A DNA stretch of 64,000 bases from Prunus persica (GCF_000346465.2 NC_034010.1:11434558-11498557), one strand, 5' to 3'. Counted from the first letter of the stretch, positions 51,990-63,506 are shown. Translations and numbers: made by a program. The notes: a model not told the origin generated them from the sequence alone.

Positions 51990-53975
51990 TGTAGTTTTTT
52001 TTTTTTTTCTCACCATGTGTTAATGGCGATTGGATTGCCTTCCCTCCATCCTTTTCAGACAGTCTCATTCGAAGACCATTGTTTAATACATTTGATGCAA
52101 TGCAACTATTAAATTGAAGAAATGTTGTTACATCATCACGCTACAGAAAGTCATACCAAGTAATTAGTTCAACTAAAACCAAAATCAAAAGTAACAAATA
52201 TTGAAGATTCTTGGTCATGGAATGTTACATTCCAGCTTTTGTGCATTTTCAAAACAAGGGTCAATTTATGATTTTGTAACTGAATGTCTTGGGTCGTAGT
52301 GAAACCATTGTTCTTCTTCCTTGTGTAACACTAAAAATGTGAAATGGTACTGACTTGCATGTCTCATTGGGAAAAAAAATGAAGTATGCCCTAGCTAATG
52401 CTTCTAACAACGGGTCATGCAAGAATAGTCTGATGTTTTTATCGTCACACTTTTGCAGAAACTCCTAATGTATCAAACAAAATTGTGAAGAGTGTACTAA
52501 TAAGCACAAACCCAAAATGCATTAAGAGGTACATAATTAACTCCATCGCCCCGCACATTAATCATGAATTTTTTAATTATTATTAGCATCTACATTCCAC
52601 AATGACCCAACATATCATTGGCCACATTTAAAACTCAAATGAGGCTTTCCATCCGTATGAAATTTTTACCCACCATCTTATAATCTTTAGGCCCATGAAA
52701 CAATTATGTATGTACTTCGTTTATGATATGGAATACATGTGGCTAATATTAATATATAGGTACAGGAGTTGAAGTTGAAATCAATGTGACTAGCCCCTAC
52801 ACAAATTTCCTAGACATATACCCATCATTCTATAATTTACCTACAGGTAGGTAAATTACGTACAACTAAAACCAATTTCAACTAGGTGATATCAGATATA
52901 GTAATTTACCTACATGTAGTAATTTACCAACTATTAATGTATCAAACTGTGGTTTACCTACAACTAATAATAGTATATACTTCATTCATAGTTATTCTTA
53001 ACACATTAGGGAAACTAATTTTATAAAATTCAATGTGATTCATCTTGGTAAATATAGCCAGCAAAACATTGTCATCATGTGCGATTTAGTCTCCACTTCT
53101 GGATTATTGCTTCTCTTAGTTTGTAAAATCTTCGCAAATGAATTAATAACCTGCAATGAGTAACCATTATGACATTCTCTTTAAAAAATTTAAACCCATA
53201 ATTGACAACTTACGTTACACATTACTGCAACTTCTGTCAGTAGGTCCTTCAAATCATCCTTATACACAGCCGAGTACAATCCTTGTTGCTTTACAATTAT
53301 ACATTTGCATTAATATACACATATATGTGACTTAAAATCCTGATATATTATGCATAATTTAAGCACAATGCTCCGACTCACCCAGAATCAATGCAAATGA
53401 GAAAATGATGTAGTCTGTCTTGTTCTTCATTTGATAGATAAATCCACACAGACATGGAAGAAGGGTCAATGCTTGCAGATATCTGTCTTTTCCCTCTAAC
53501 ATCGTTATGACCAACAACTATCGTACCTAATTGTTGTTTCCCTTTGCTTTCATCTCTACGCACGACCGATGTAGATACATTCGCTGCTTCTTTGCAAGGC
53601 TTGTTCTTTTCAATACTCACAACAACACGTCCATGGCTGTCTACCTTTGCCTTCCTTGGTTCCCTGAATATCATGATCTCATCATACACATACCTAGGCA
53701 AGCGTTTCGGTTTCCTATGTTTTTGTTTAAGCCTTATAACCCATGTTTTCAAATAAGGTGTTGATTCCTTACTCTTTACCCTATTCTCTATTTGAATAAA
53801 TTCAAGAAGTTATTGGGGGTTGTTTGACAACTTATCATACTTTTTGTGCGCATCTGCCATAACGACTTCGACATCACAGCACAATTCATTGTACATCACA
53901 GCCTACACCTGTGCTTCCTTGAGTTTCACCTTTAATTTTGATATTTCTTTTCCATGTGTGGATTTATTCTTTTGA
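51990..53975 (-). pseudogene. Second MULE gene, converging on mudrA: coiled-coil protein with possible Ulp1-type C-terminus (broken)
   Basis: On -, from about 53975, a coiled-coil stretch (KEISKLKVKLKEAQV, MADAHKKYDKLSNN, with two nonsense codons) leads into the open frame 53752..53378: TWVIRLKQKHRKPKRLPRY, IFREPRKAKVDSHGRVVV, SVWIYLSNEEQDRLHHF. Apparent exons then follow with coding-like sequence: QQGLYSAVYKDDLKDLLTEV (about 53295..53212), VINSFAKILQTKRSNNPE (about 53155..53050), PMICWVIVECRC (about 52600), LFLHDPLLEALARAYF (about 52420) and FNSCIASNVLNNGLRMRLSE (about 52120). The layout and the CWVIVECR piece recall Ulp1-family genes carried by some plant MULEs (for example Kaonashi), but I cannot show a full catalytic triad. 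Confidence 0.5.
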
Positions 53976-54097
53976 AACCCTAGCCTCCTTGGCTCCTATA
54001 AATACATGACTATGCACAAGGTTTGAGGTACGTCTGAAACTCTGCAGAAATCCCCTTTCACAAACCCTAGTTGCCACTCTATCTATCTATCTATCTA

Positions 54098-54168
<71 letters not shown>

Positions 54169-54402
54169 TACACACACAAGGCTCTGGCCACCTGGTTCTC
54201 CCCGAGAGAAATCTCCATACACTTTATTAGCTACTATTTATCTTATACACAGTCGACCTAACTTAAGCATCAGATGACCTTTGGCCAACACCCCCCGAGT
54301 GTGGCCTTTTCACTCCGTGTTGTTTTGCAGTGAGAAAGAGAAGTGAGGAGGAAGAAGGGATCGTGAGACGAATATTCTCTAGGAAAGAAAATCATATCCA
54401 CA
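53973..54402 (+). repeat. Partial 5' LTR of element B
   Basis: The promoter-like 5' part (cttggctcctataaatacat) is followed by a microsatellite and then cttaagcatcagatgacctttggcc, a phrase resembling the LTR end of element A (cttaagcattggaggatcct). It ends ccaca just before the primer-binding region. The true start is probably lost. Confidence 0.6.
54076..54165. repeat. Microsatellite: (CTAT)n then (CT)n
   Basis: About six CTAT units are followed by roughly 30 CT units, lying within the element B LTR between its TATA box and its 3' end. The frame crossing it is an artefact. Confidence 0.97.
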
Positions 54403-54479
54403 AATTGGTGCTTCCATTGAGAGCGCGAGTGAATAATCAACGCATGCTCCAAATCCATTTTCCACACTTTGTTATGATC

Positions 54480-56480
54480 AATCATGGTTGATACATGAGT
54501 TACGAGGAGTATGGCCACCGCGATATCGCAATCCACGACTAAAACCTTGTTGCAACCATAGGGAACCGTAGCTGCCAGCATCTAGCAACAACCTCCCATG
54601 GCTGCCAATGCAACTCAGCCACCAAACCATGCGGCTGGAGCCTTGCAGCCGCCAACAGCCTTTGCACAGTTGCTCCTTATAGCCGTTGCTATTTTGTCAC
54701 GCCACTCTACCATTGGAATGCAGTAGCAGCTGCGCCATAGGGTTGTTGGAATTGTAGCACAGCCGCACGGCCCTATGACCTTCTCCTTCACCTTGCCATT
54801 GCCCATGAGGGTACTGCCATTCACGGCTATCTCAACGCCATCCTGGTCTTGGAACAAATCTATCCACTCCCTCATTTGCCGTCACACTTGATGTATGCAC
54901 CCGTGTACGCATCCAATGGAACCCTAGCACATATGCCTTTAGGCCCAATGCACACCACTCTTCCTAACCCACGCAGTGAGGTGAACCTTAGCTTATGGGT
55001 TGATTAGCTCGCACAATGGGTTGATGACCAAAACAATTTGATTGGCCGACTACTCAAGGAGATCAACTTGAGTCAAGGCCCTGACCTTGGATCTCAAGAC
55101 GAGGAGAGGAGGATGCATGGCATACCGGCACAAAGTTCGAGAGGTCCCAAGCTAGTCGGAAAGTGACAAATGGGCAATGGGGAGAATGAGAACGTGTTGA
55201 CGAGACACAAACATCCACAAGCAGTACTCGAAGCCAGTCAATGATCCATTAAAGGTTAGGTCAAAGAACCAATGTGCATGAGAGGCTAAGCCCACAGTCC
55301 AATGTCCACACTCGCTTAGGCCCACAAGGAAGTATCCATTCTAGGCTCGGCCCATAAAAAGCTCGAGTTCGTGAACTGTTGCGTGACGAATGTAACGACC
55401 AACGCTTGCTAACCCGCTCAAGGAGAACCAACTCAAGGCTATGAGCCGCAGAGAAACCCTCACAAGCTCAATTTACAAACCCGCCCCACAGGCAGGACAA
55501 CCAAGGGGATCGACCCCTGGAGGCTAAGGAGGACGTTAACCAGCAGCGTCCGAGGCACTGAAGATGCCGACCTGAGCCACAAGCCCTACGGGCAGAAGAT
55601 GTCTAGAGGCTTATGAATGATCGACTCTAGAGTCTCTAACTTAAAGGAAGCACTTAGGAGGCCATGCGCAGGGAAGTTGATCAAGTCAACTCATAGCCCT
55701 TCACCGAGGTGGACTAGGCCACAACTCCATAGCAGTTCATGACACGGTCCATCACATCATTTAAGGGAAACTCTGATGAGAGCCATTTGAAGCACTTCAA
55801 GAGTGCTATGATCCTGTACATGGAAGACGACGCCCTGATCGGCGATCCAGCCATTGAGGATACTCCCATCATCAGCTTTCAGAAAAAAGGATCTGATCAG
55901 GCTATGTCTACCACATAATGACGCCCTTGTCATTTGCATCTAGATTGAACTAGCTGAGATCGAGTGAGTTCACGTGGATGAGGGCAGTGAAGCCAACATC
56001 TTGCAATTATCTGTTGTCCGGCGGATGAGATTGTAGCCCAAGATCAACAAACTTACTAGATAGCTCACAGGCTTCAATGGGGCCACATCGATCACTGTGG
56101 GAACGATTGACCTTGATATCCACTCACCCTCAGTGGTTTGCTCGCAGACCTTTATAGTCATTGACGATATCTCCCCTACAACGAATTCTTGGGCAGACCA
56201 TGGATCAGCAAGATCGATGCTGTCACATTCGCTTCAAACCAGAATATCCGCTACCCAGGCAAATCAACTGTGATCAAGCTATGGGAAGAAGATGCATAAT
56301 CCAAGGGCTAAAGAAGGGTAAACAGTTGCAGTTCACATCGTTGATGCAGACTGCCGACGAGGTAGGTCGTGCTCACAATGGACAAGCAGACCTGAAAGGG
56401 AATGAAGTTGCCACCTCCCAATAGCAACTAAGGAGCCATGATCAAGACGAGGGAATCTGCTCGGAGGCCTCCCCTGAAAA
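54480..56480 (+). pseudogene. gag and protease region of element B (broken)
   Basis: A start near 54510 reads MATAISQSTTKTLLQP, then a stop and a Q/P/A-rich stretch. Gag-core similarity survives at about 55790..55850 (HLKHFKSAMILYMEDDALI). Protease-type sequence may lie at about 55970..56230, in pieces, with many stops. It can be assigned only by order relative to RT. Confidence 0.65.
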
Positions 56481-56580
56481 AGATTGGAAGCTCGAGGATG
56501 ATGTAGAGTTAGCACCCCTTGATCCTGAACAGCCAGACAGAAAAACACAGATCGGCTCACGCCTGAGCCCAAATAAGAAG

Positions 56581-59200
56581 GTGGAGCTAACCACATTCCT
56601 CCATAACAATAAGGACATGTTCGCATGCTCACCATCTGACATGTCTGGCATCAACCCTCGAATCATTTGCCGTTGTCTTCACGTCAACCCAACCAGCAAA
56701 CCAATGACGCAGAAGAGACACAAATTCACTCTCGAGCGAATTGCGATTATTGAAGCAGAGATCGATAAGCTCCTAGCTACCGGCTTCATCGAAGAGGTCT
56801 CTTACTTAGAATGGTTGGCCAATGTTATTCTGGTAGCAAAGCAAGAAAATGGCAAAGGGAGATTTTGTGTCGATTACATCGACCTCAATAAGGCATGCCT
56901 TAAGGATAACTTCCAGCTGCTGAGAATCGACCAACTCGTGGATTCAATTTCTAGCAATCAGCAGCTCAGCTTCATAGACGCCTACTCCAGCTATAATCAA
57001 ATTCTGATGCACAAGGATGACAAGCCAAAGACCTTTTTCATCATCGAGAGAGGGACCTACTATTACAAGGTCATGCCATTTGGGCTGAAAAACGCCGGAG
57101 CAATCTACCAAAGGGTCGTGAATAAAATTTTCAAGGAGCAGATTAGTAAAACTATGAAAGTCTAAATGGACGATATTTAATCAAAGCTCTTGAGCATGCA
57201 GACCACATCAAGAACCTTGTCGAAGCCTTCAACCTGCTCCGATAATACCACATGAAGCTGAATCCAAGTAAATGCATATTAGGTGTATCATCCGGACAGT
57301 TCTTGGGATACCTAGTCCCTCAACAAGGTGTTGAGGCAAACCCGCGCCAAATTAAGGCCATTCTCGAGATGAAATCACTCTCAACGAAGAAGGAAATACA
57401 AAGTCTGACGGTCAGAGTAGCAGCCCTCAACCGATTCCTTTCGAGATCTACAGACAAGTGCAGACCATTCTTCAAAGTTTTGAAGAAAGGGCAAAAGGAC
57501 AAGTGGGACGAGGAATGTGAAGTAGCTTTCCAGAATCTGAAGACTTACCTCACTTCACCTCCCCTACTCTTAAAACCAGCTCCTGGTGAAGACTTATTCC
57601 TGTACCTAGTAGTGTCCAGCTCGGCCATCAACTCAGCTATCATCCTAGAAGAATTGGGGGCACAACATTCAGTATTCGACAAGTCAAAAGCTCTCCTCGA
57701 TGCAAAGACTCGCTAACCGAAGTTGGAGAAACTCATTTTGGGCCTCGTAGTTTCTGCGATAAAACTACGACCTTACTACCAAGCTCACCGGATCATCGTC
57801 ATGATCCACTTTCCTTTGAGATCAATTCTCCATAGCCCTGACGTTTCTCAGCAACTCATGAAGTGGGCTATAGAACTAAGGCAATATGACCTTCTCTACA
57901 TGCCAAAGAATGCAATAAAAGCCCTGGCTTTAGTAGTCTTTGTCACAGAATTCACTCCATTAACCGAAGAAGACAAGGCCTCCTCCACCGAACCTGACCT
58001 ACTCAGAGACATGTGATAGTTGCACATAGATGAAGCGTCGAACTAAAAAGGAGCTGGAGCAGGTGTAGTCATAATCACTCCGGATGGAACATTATTGGAG
58101 CAAACTATCACACTTAGCTTATCGGCCTCAAACAACGAGGTAGAGTACGGTCCATCGCTCGTAGGCTTGTGCTTGGCAAATGAGCTATCAATTAAGAAGC
58201 TGGCCATCTACTCAGATTCCCATCTGATCATAAATCAAGCCTCAGAAGAATACATGGTGAAGCACCTGAGGATGATCTTATACCTTGACAAAGTGCAAAA
58301 GTTGTCGAAGGTATTTCCTACCTTTACCATCCAACAGGTGCCTCTGGCAGAGAACGCTCAAGCAGAAGCACTGGCAAGTTTGGGATTAGGGATGGATACC
58401 CAGTTTAGACGCTTCATCCCAGTTGAGCACCTTGACCAACCAAGCATTGAAGAGGCAGAGTAGTCGAACTTGATGCAAACTGACAAGGATCCTAGCAGGC
58501 AAGATCTCAGCATCGACTACCTGGTGAATGAGAATTTTCCAAAGGACAAGTCCAAGGCCATCAAAATCAAGCAGAAAGCTGTGAGATACTACATGAAAGA
58601 CAACATGCTTGTTCGTAGATCATATTCAAGTCCTCATCTCACCTGCATCAAGTAGCCACAAACGCTCAAGGTGCTCTGCAAAATACACAATGGCGAATGT
58701 GGGAATCACGCTAGGGGCAGATCACTTGCCCAAAAGGCTCTCAACATAGGCTATTGTTGGCCCATCATGCGCCAAGACTCCACGAAGTATGTTCAAAGAT
58801 GTGATCAATGCCAAAGCTATAAACCAATACCTAGCTTGCCAGCCGAGGTGTAACATCTGTAGAATAGCCCATGGCTATTCCTGTAGTAGGTCATTGACTT
58901 GGTGGGACCCATGTCGCCATCACCTGCCAAGAAGGACATGATGATCGTTGCCGCTAACTACTTCACAAAGTGGATTGAGGCTGAGGCTCTATCATCTTCT
59001 AAGGAAGCTGACATCGAACAATTTATCTAGAGGAACATCATATGTTTATTCGGCTGCCCGCAGTTGATAGTCACTGAAAATGGCACACAAATCGTAAACA
59101 GGAAAATCATCGTATTCTTTGTGAAGTCCCGCAAAGGAATGACCAAGCTGAGGCATCTAAAAAGATTGTGCTAGACTTCACCACACCCCCTCCCCCCGGC
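56581..59200 (+). pseudogene. pol of element B: RT, RNase H, second RNase H, integrase remnant
   Basis: RT at 56581..57260 shows GFIEEVSYLEWLANVILVAK, FCVDYIDLNKACLKDNF and VMPFGLKNAGAIYQRVVN. At the active-site box the Tyr codon is a stop (57163..57165) followed by MDD. RNase H is at 57252..57716 (LNPSKCILGVSSGQFLGY and the tether and RNase H start). The archaeal-type RNase H is at about 58018..58460 (NNEVEYGPSLVGL, IYSDSHLIINQ). The integrase zinc-binding part is at 58671..58850 (HNGECGNHARG, CDQCQSYKPI); the core at 58900..59130 (MIVAANYFTKWIEAEAL, IVTENGTQI) has its second Asp as Glu and then loses homology. Inactive. Confidence 0.88.
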
Positions 59201-59639
59201 AGCGCACATCACAGTTCCATCCATGAGCATGAAGTGGGCAGTCTTGACTAGAATTGCAAGCAGATGAAAGTCAACCTTTATTTGCTTAAAGAAGAACGAG
59301 AGAAGGCCATTGTTCGAGTTGCAGCTTACCATCAGTGACTAACGTCTTACTACAACAAGAAAGCCAAGATCAGACAATTTCAACATTGAGACCTTTTGCT
59401 TAAAAAAAACTTTCATCACAGCACCAAGGCAAGGGTCGAAGAAGATAAAGCCCAACTGGGAAGGCCCCTACGTGAGCAACCAATCTGGAGGCAAAGGAAG
59501 CTACACCCTCAACACCATAGAAGGGAAGGAAATTTTGAGACAATGGAAAACCCACTACCTTCGGAGGTACTATCCATGAAGCTCCTTACTTACTAGCTTA
59601 GCTTCAAGCAGGCGATTATCGCCTCCCACACCTTTATTG

Positions 59640-60110
59640 AAGACAAGTTACTTTTGATGTCATCTATGAAGCTACTTACTTACCAACTTAGCTTTGAGCA
59701 GGCGATCGAGCCTCCCACACCAACATCAATACAAGTTCGAGATTTTCTTTCAATGGAGTATCTCATGAGAGCTATCGACATGTCTCCGAACATAGGCCAA
59801 ACGGGCCACTTCCACAAAGCTATCGACATGTCTCTGAATAGAGGCCAAACGGGCCACTCTCATCTACACATCTCTAGACATACACTTAAGAGAGCTATCG
59901 ACATTTCTCCGGACATAGCCCAAATGGGCTACTCTCTTCTACATGTCTCTGAACATAAACTTACGGAAGCTATCGACATGTCTCCAGACATAGGCCAAAT
60001 GGGCCACTCCCACGAGAGCTATCAACATGTCTCTAGTCATAGGAGAAATGGGCCACTCTCATCTACATTTCTCCGAACATACACTTACAAGATACAATGC
60101 GAGTTAAAGT
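59640..60110 (+). repeat. Tandem array of element B: alternating short and long units
   Basis: About six units begin agctatcgacatgtctcc, then gaacataggccaaacgggcc and act. Some units (about 53 bp) run straight to the next; others (about 80 bp) add a tail like catctacacatctct plus gaacataaacttac. The phrases share no obvious identity with element A arrays, but the place between integrase and the antisense ORF is the same. Confidence 0.88.
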
Positions 60111-60119
60111 TTGAAAAAA

Positions 60120-60673
60120 AACTGAAAATTCCATAACAAAGCGGCCAACCGGCCAAGTTCAACAAGAAAGAAGATGGTCAACTAAAGACCACTTATTAAA
60201 ACAAGAAGTGAAAATATAGAGTTCAAAAATAACAAAGGAGTCTACTTTTACTAGGGGACTTCGACAGGTGACCCTTGGTCGACTACCTCCTCAGCTGCAC
60301 TTGATTAGTTGCGCAGATCGTGGCCTCACTCTACTCAACTGCCATCATCTGCTAGGCAGCCCCAACTACCAGCTCATCCACATTTGCCCTAACCTCATCA
60401 GCTGGGCCATCCTTGGCCCTGTCTTCCTCCACTGCAGCTTCATCAGCCATTTGCTCTTCAACTGCTCCTACATCCACAGTGTTAATCTGCTCACTTTGAG
60501 CAAGGAGCACATCCACGTAGAGTAGTTCAGCATCTTTATCTTTAATGAGGGCAACAAGGAGAAGTGACGTTCCTGCAGTCCAAGTATCCTAGCTAGTACG
60601 CATTAGCAGCAATCTCATGCTTGGACGCCTTTGTGGCATGGGTATCAAACTTGACTAGCAGCTTGTTACGGTT
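60120..60673. other. Element B spacer between tandem array and antisense ORF
   Basis: On - this may include further 3' exon sequence of the antisense ORF (Glu/Ala-rich frames between 60540 and 60260), but stops prevent a firm reading. Confidence 0.35.
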
Positions 60674-61494
60674 TTAGGCCAGAACGACATACTTGTGTTC
60701 AATGTGAAAGTGGGCTTCCTTGTGTTCGAGCTGGGTAGCGACAAGAGACTCGAGCTCACCATCTTTTTGGCCAAGAGAACTCTTCAGCGTAAACATACTT
60801 TCCTTTATCTTAAACATCATGGCATAATGGCGAATCAGCTCATTCAAGAGCTTGTCGACCAAACAGAATTCTTCTTCGTCAGCTCATCTGGTAGAGCAGA
60901 AGAGAAGGCAACAACAAATGAGTTTCGCATGACCCCAGTAGCAAAAACCATCCCCTTTTGAAGATGATACGTAACAAATTTTTCTTCCTTAACTAGGGAA
61001 AGTCTCGAGAACATGCTAAGGTCGCCAGCCTAATGTAAGTGGTCAACCAACATGGCACAAGCAGATGGACTTGACAGGAAGTTTGTTTTGAGCATATCAA
61101 ACAGATGCTCATTCCCAGCAGAGCTATCATTAGCTCCCGGACCAGCAGTTCGAGCAACTGAAGGACTTTTTGCTCGAGCAGATGACTCTTTAGCCCTCTT
61201 GACCACAACCTGCAATACTGAATCAGCTCCACGCAGACGACTCGAACCCTGCTTCTCGGCAACCTCCTTACTGGGTGGATAATGAGTTTTGAGCAGTTCG
61301 AGTGGAGACTTTAGCAGAATATCTCGAATCTCTTGCATGCCATTGACCTTTTTGTTGCTCACGCCGACAAGGCGCTTTATCCCAGCAGATGACGAATGAA
61401 CAATTCCCATGGGGACCATCTCAACAGATGGGACTCCTCTTGAGATCCTTTGTTGTACACTCACATGTCGCCATGAATTTATCATGATAGTCAT
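60674..61494 (-). pseudogene. Antisense ORF of element B, C-terminal coiled-coil part
   Basis: On -, 61494..61030 is open and Ser/Lys-rich (SPLELLKTHYPPSKE, VVVKRAKESSARAKS), followed after a gap by 60862..60674 with a clear coiled coil (ELIRHYAMMFKIKESM, SSLGQKDGELESL, EHKEAHFHIEHKY). Such a Ser-rich linker and coiled coil match the C-terminal half of the PF04195-type proteins found antisense in Gypsy elements; the N-terminal domain is not present. The first residues may come from the adjoining Copia-like LTR fragment. The function of this class is unknown. Confidence 0.55.
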
Positions 61495-61930
61495 ATCTTT
61501 GGGTTATGTCCAAAGGAACACAAATGGCTAAGGGCCCACGACGCTTTCATAAGACAACTTGTGGTGCCTTAGATCAAGGACTAATTTGCACTATTCCAAC
61601 TTGAGAGATCTTGATTGATATGTAAGTAAAACTTCCTTTCAAGTTCTCTTTGTTGATCGCGTTCAATGAATTCATTCTCTAACGAACACCCATACACTTA
61701 TCTTAGTGTCTTCACAAGAATAACTCGAGACCAGTCATCCTCCTGATTGAGAAGACGGATGATTATCCTACGACTATGAACAGTTTAGGATGTGGACATG
61801 GTACAAAAAGGTCTCCTCAACTTAACTTCTTTAAGTCACTTTCTACGTCTCACGATCCATGGACTTGGTGATTAAGTAAATGACTAAGATAATTACATCT
61901 CATGATTGGCTCTAGGGCATACTTCTAACA
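61495..61930 (-). mobile_element. Copia-like LTR fragment
   Basis: On - it begins TGTTAGAAGTATGCCCTAGA, a start shared by many plant Copia LTRs, and continues into LTR-like sequence (cttggaatagtgcaa, ggacataacccaaag). The far end is not resolved; no internal region or second LTR is present. Confidence 0.55.
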
Positions 61931-62000
61931 GATCCCATATGTTTATTTTACCTCGCGACTTTTGCCAAATATTTTCGATTATATCAATTATATTGACTTG

Positions 62001-62535
62001 CCAAACTTAAACACCTGTTTAGCAGGTGTGAGATTTTATACAAAAGGCCTCAATGTTATTAGGAGTGGAACCATTTATTATATGGGACTTTCTATTTTGT
62101 TAAGTTTCCGATGTGAGACTCGTGTATTCTTCAACACTCCTCCTCACGTGGGACCACTTTTTAGTGGGCCACACGTGCAACCAATTCCACATCAGTCACT
62201 TTTTTTCATTTTCTTTTTTTTCTTTTTTTTTAAAAAAAATTTGGGGTTTGTTTGATTTTGATTCAATTTGGGGTTTTTGTTTGATTTGAGTTTGTTTGAT
62301 TTGGTTTAATCGGATCCAGTCAACCGACCCGCTCTAATACCATGTTAAGATTTCAGAGGGACGGACCCTTGACCCACCACTAGCAACATCGATATTGTCC
62401 CCAACTTAAACACCTGTTTAGCAGGTGTGGGGTTTTATACAAAAGGCCTCGATGTTATTAGGAGTGGAACCATTTATTATATGAGACTTTCTATTTTGTT
62501 AAGCTTCCGATGTGGGACTCGTGTATTCTTCAACA
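62001..62535 (-). mobile_element. TRIM (terminal-repeat retrotransposon in miniature), left LTR truncated
   Basis: The right LTR is 62343..62535 (193 bp; on - it starts TGTTGAAGAATACACGAG and ends CTTAACA). Immediately beside it is gctctaataccа-type sequence at 62331..62342, the reverse complement of a tRNA-iMet primer-binding site with one change (TGGTATTAGAGC). The left LTR 62001..62136 matches the right one, lacks its outer about 57 bp, and is bordered by a purine tract on - (gaggaggag, 62137..62145). The interior of about 190 bp has no coding capacity. The arrangement LTR-PBS-PPT-LTR at this size defines a TRIM. Confidence 0.8.
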
Positions 62536-62931
62536 TGTTCAAGGCGTTTTTTGGGGTTTTTTTTTTTTTTTTTGGTAGTTCTTTTTTACATGGGAGCCGG
62601 TGAGGTTCAAAACCTCGGTGGCTGCAGCAAATAATTTTCCGAAGAGTCTCATGGTGATGGAGCTCAAGTCCGGTGAGTGGGTGAGAGACAGAGGGAGACA
62701 GAAAGGAACTTGGAAGCATCACTTTATATTTATCTAGTATTGTAATAATCATCTTATCTAGATCCCCTAGCTCGTGATCCTTGCCAAATGTTTTCGATTA
62801 AATCCTTTATAATGACTTGGTAGTGCAAGAGTAACACTACCTTTTTGCCAATATCATATCCATACATGTCATGCTCTTTGATGAACTGATCTAATGATTG
62901 ATTGTTGAACTCCATGACATTTTCCAGTAAT
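62536..62931. other. Intergenic stretch between TRIM and hAT MITE
   Basis: It contains a poly(T) run at about 62557 and a segment (62772..62820, cttgccaaatgttttcgatt) that resembles 61957..61999 on the other side of the TRIM. No gene is recognised. Confidence 0.45.
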
Positions 62932-62939
62932 CTCCTCCC

Positions 62940-63498
62940 TAGGGGTGGGCATCGGGACCGGAAAACCGGAACACCGAACCGAACCGGTGAAAAAAAATCG
63001 GAAAAAAAACCGGTTGACCAAAAAAGTCAACAAACCGGATTGGAACCGGACCGAACCGGTTCCAACCGGTTCCGGTTCCGGTTTTACATCTCTCCACACC
63101 GGACCGGACCGAACCGGACCGGTCATATATTTTATATTTATATTTTTACAAAATTTTAAAATCTAATGCCATATTTTAACTTTTATAATCACTAATTTTC
63201 CAAGTTCAACTTCAAAAAATTTCTAAATGTATGAATTGGATTATTTGTTCATTTTTAAGCTAAAAAAATAAGTTATTTATTATAATTTTTTTATAAAAAA
63301 ATTAAAAAAATAAAAAATTAATAATCCGGTTCAAAACCGGAACCGGTCAGAACCGGACCGGAACCGGTTAGAACCGAACCGGTCGGTTTTTGAAATTTTT
63401 TTTGCCTAAACCGGACCGAACCGGACCGGTTAAATAATACCGGTTTCGGTTTCGGTTTGAGGTGAGAAATGGACCGAACCGGACCGTGCCCACCCCTA
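62940..63498. mobile_element. 559-bp hAT-type MITE rich in CCGGTT motifs
   Basis: It begins taggggtgggca and ends tgcccaccccta, a perfect 12-bp terminal inverted repeat. An exact 8-bp duplication ctcctccc flanks it (62932..62939 and 63499..63506), diagnostic of hAT. Subterminal regions of about 180 bp on each side are arrays of GAACCGG/CCGGTTC words in both orientations; the middle is AT-rich. It is noncoding, and the frames across it are low-complexity artefacts. Confidence 0.95.
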
Positions 63499-63506
63499 CT
63501 CCTCCC

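Larger units (their letters stand above)
53973..61494 (+). mobile_element. Second Tat-type Ty3/Gypsy element (element B), heavily decayed, ends unresolved
   Basis: On + it has a partial LTR with TATA box tataaata (53997..54004), a primer-binding region attggtgcttccattgagag (from 54403), worn gag, RT, RNase H, a second RNase H, integrase remnants, a tandem array (59640..60110) and an antisense ORF (61494..60674). The order is the same as in element A. No 3' LTR is in the window, and the left LTR abuts the coiled-coil MULE gene, so both ends have been lost or rearranged. Confidence 0.82.

Noticed and set aside
54071..54277. Ser/Leu repeat ORF
   Set aside because: It is a translation of the (CTAT)/(CT) microsatellite.
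62576..62680. Possible tRNA-like or exon-like patch (ggttcaaaacctcggtggctgcag)
   Set aside because: It resembles a B box only weakly and no cloverleaf or extended frame could be built.
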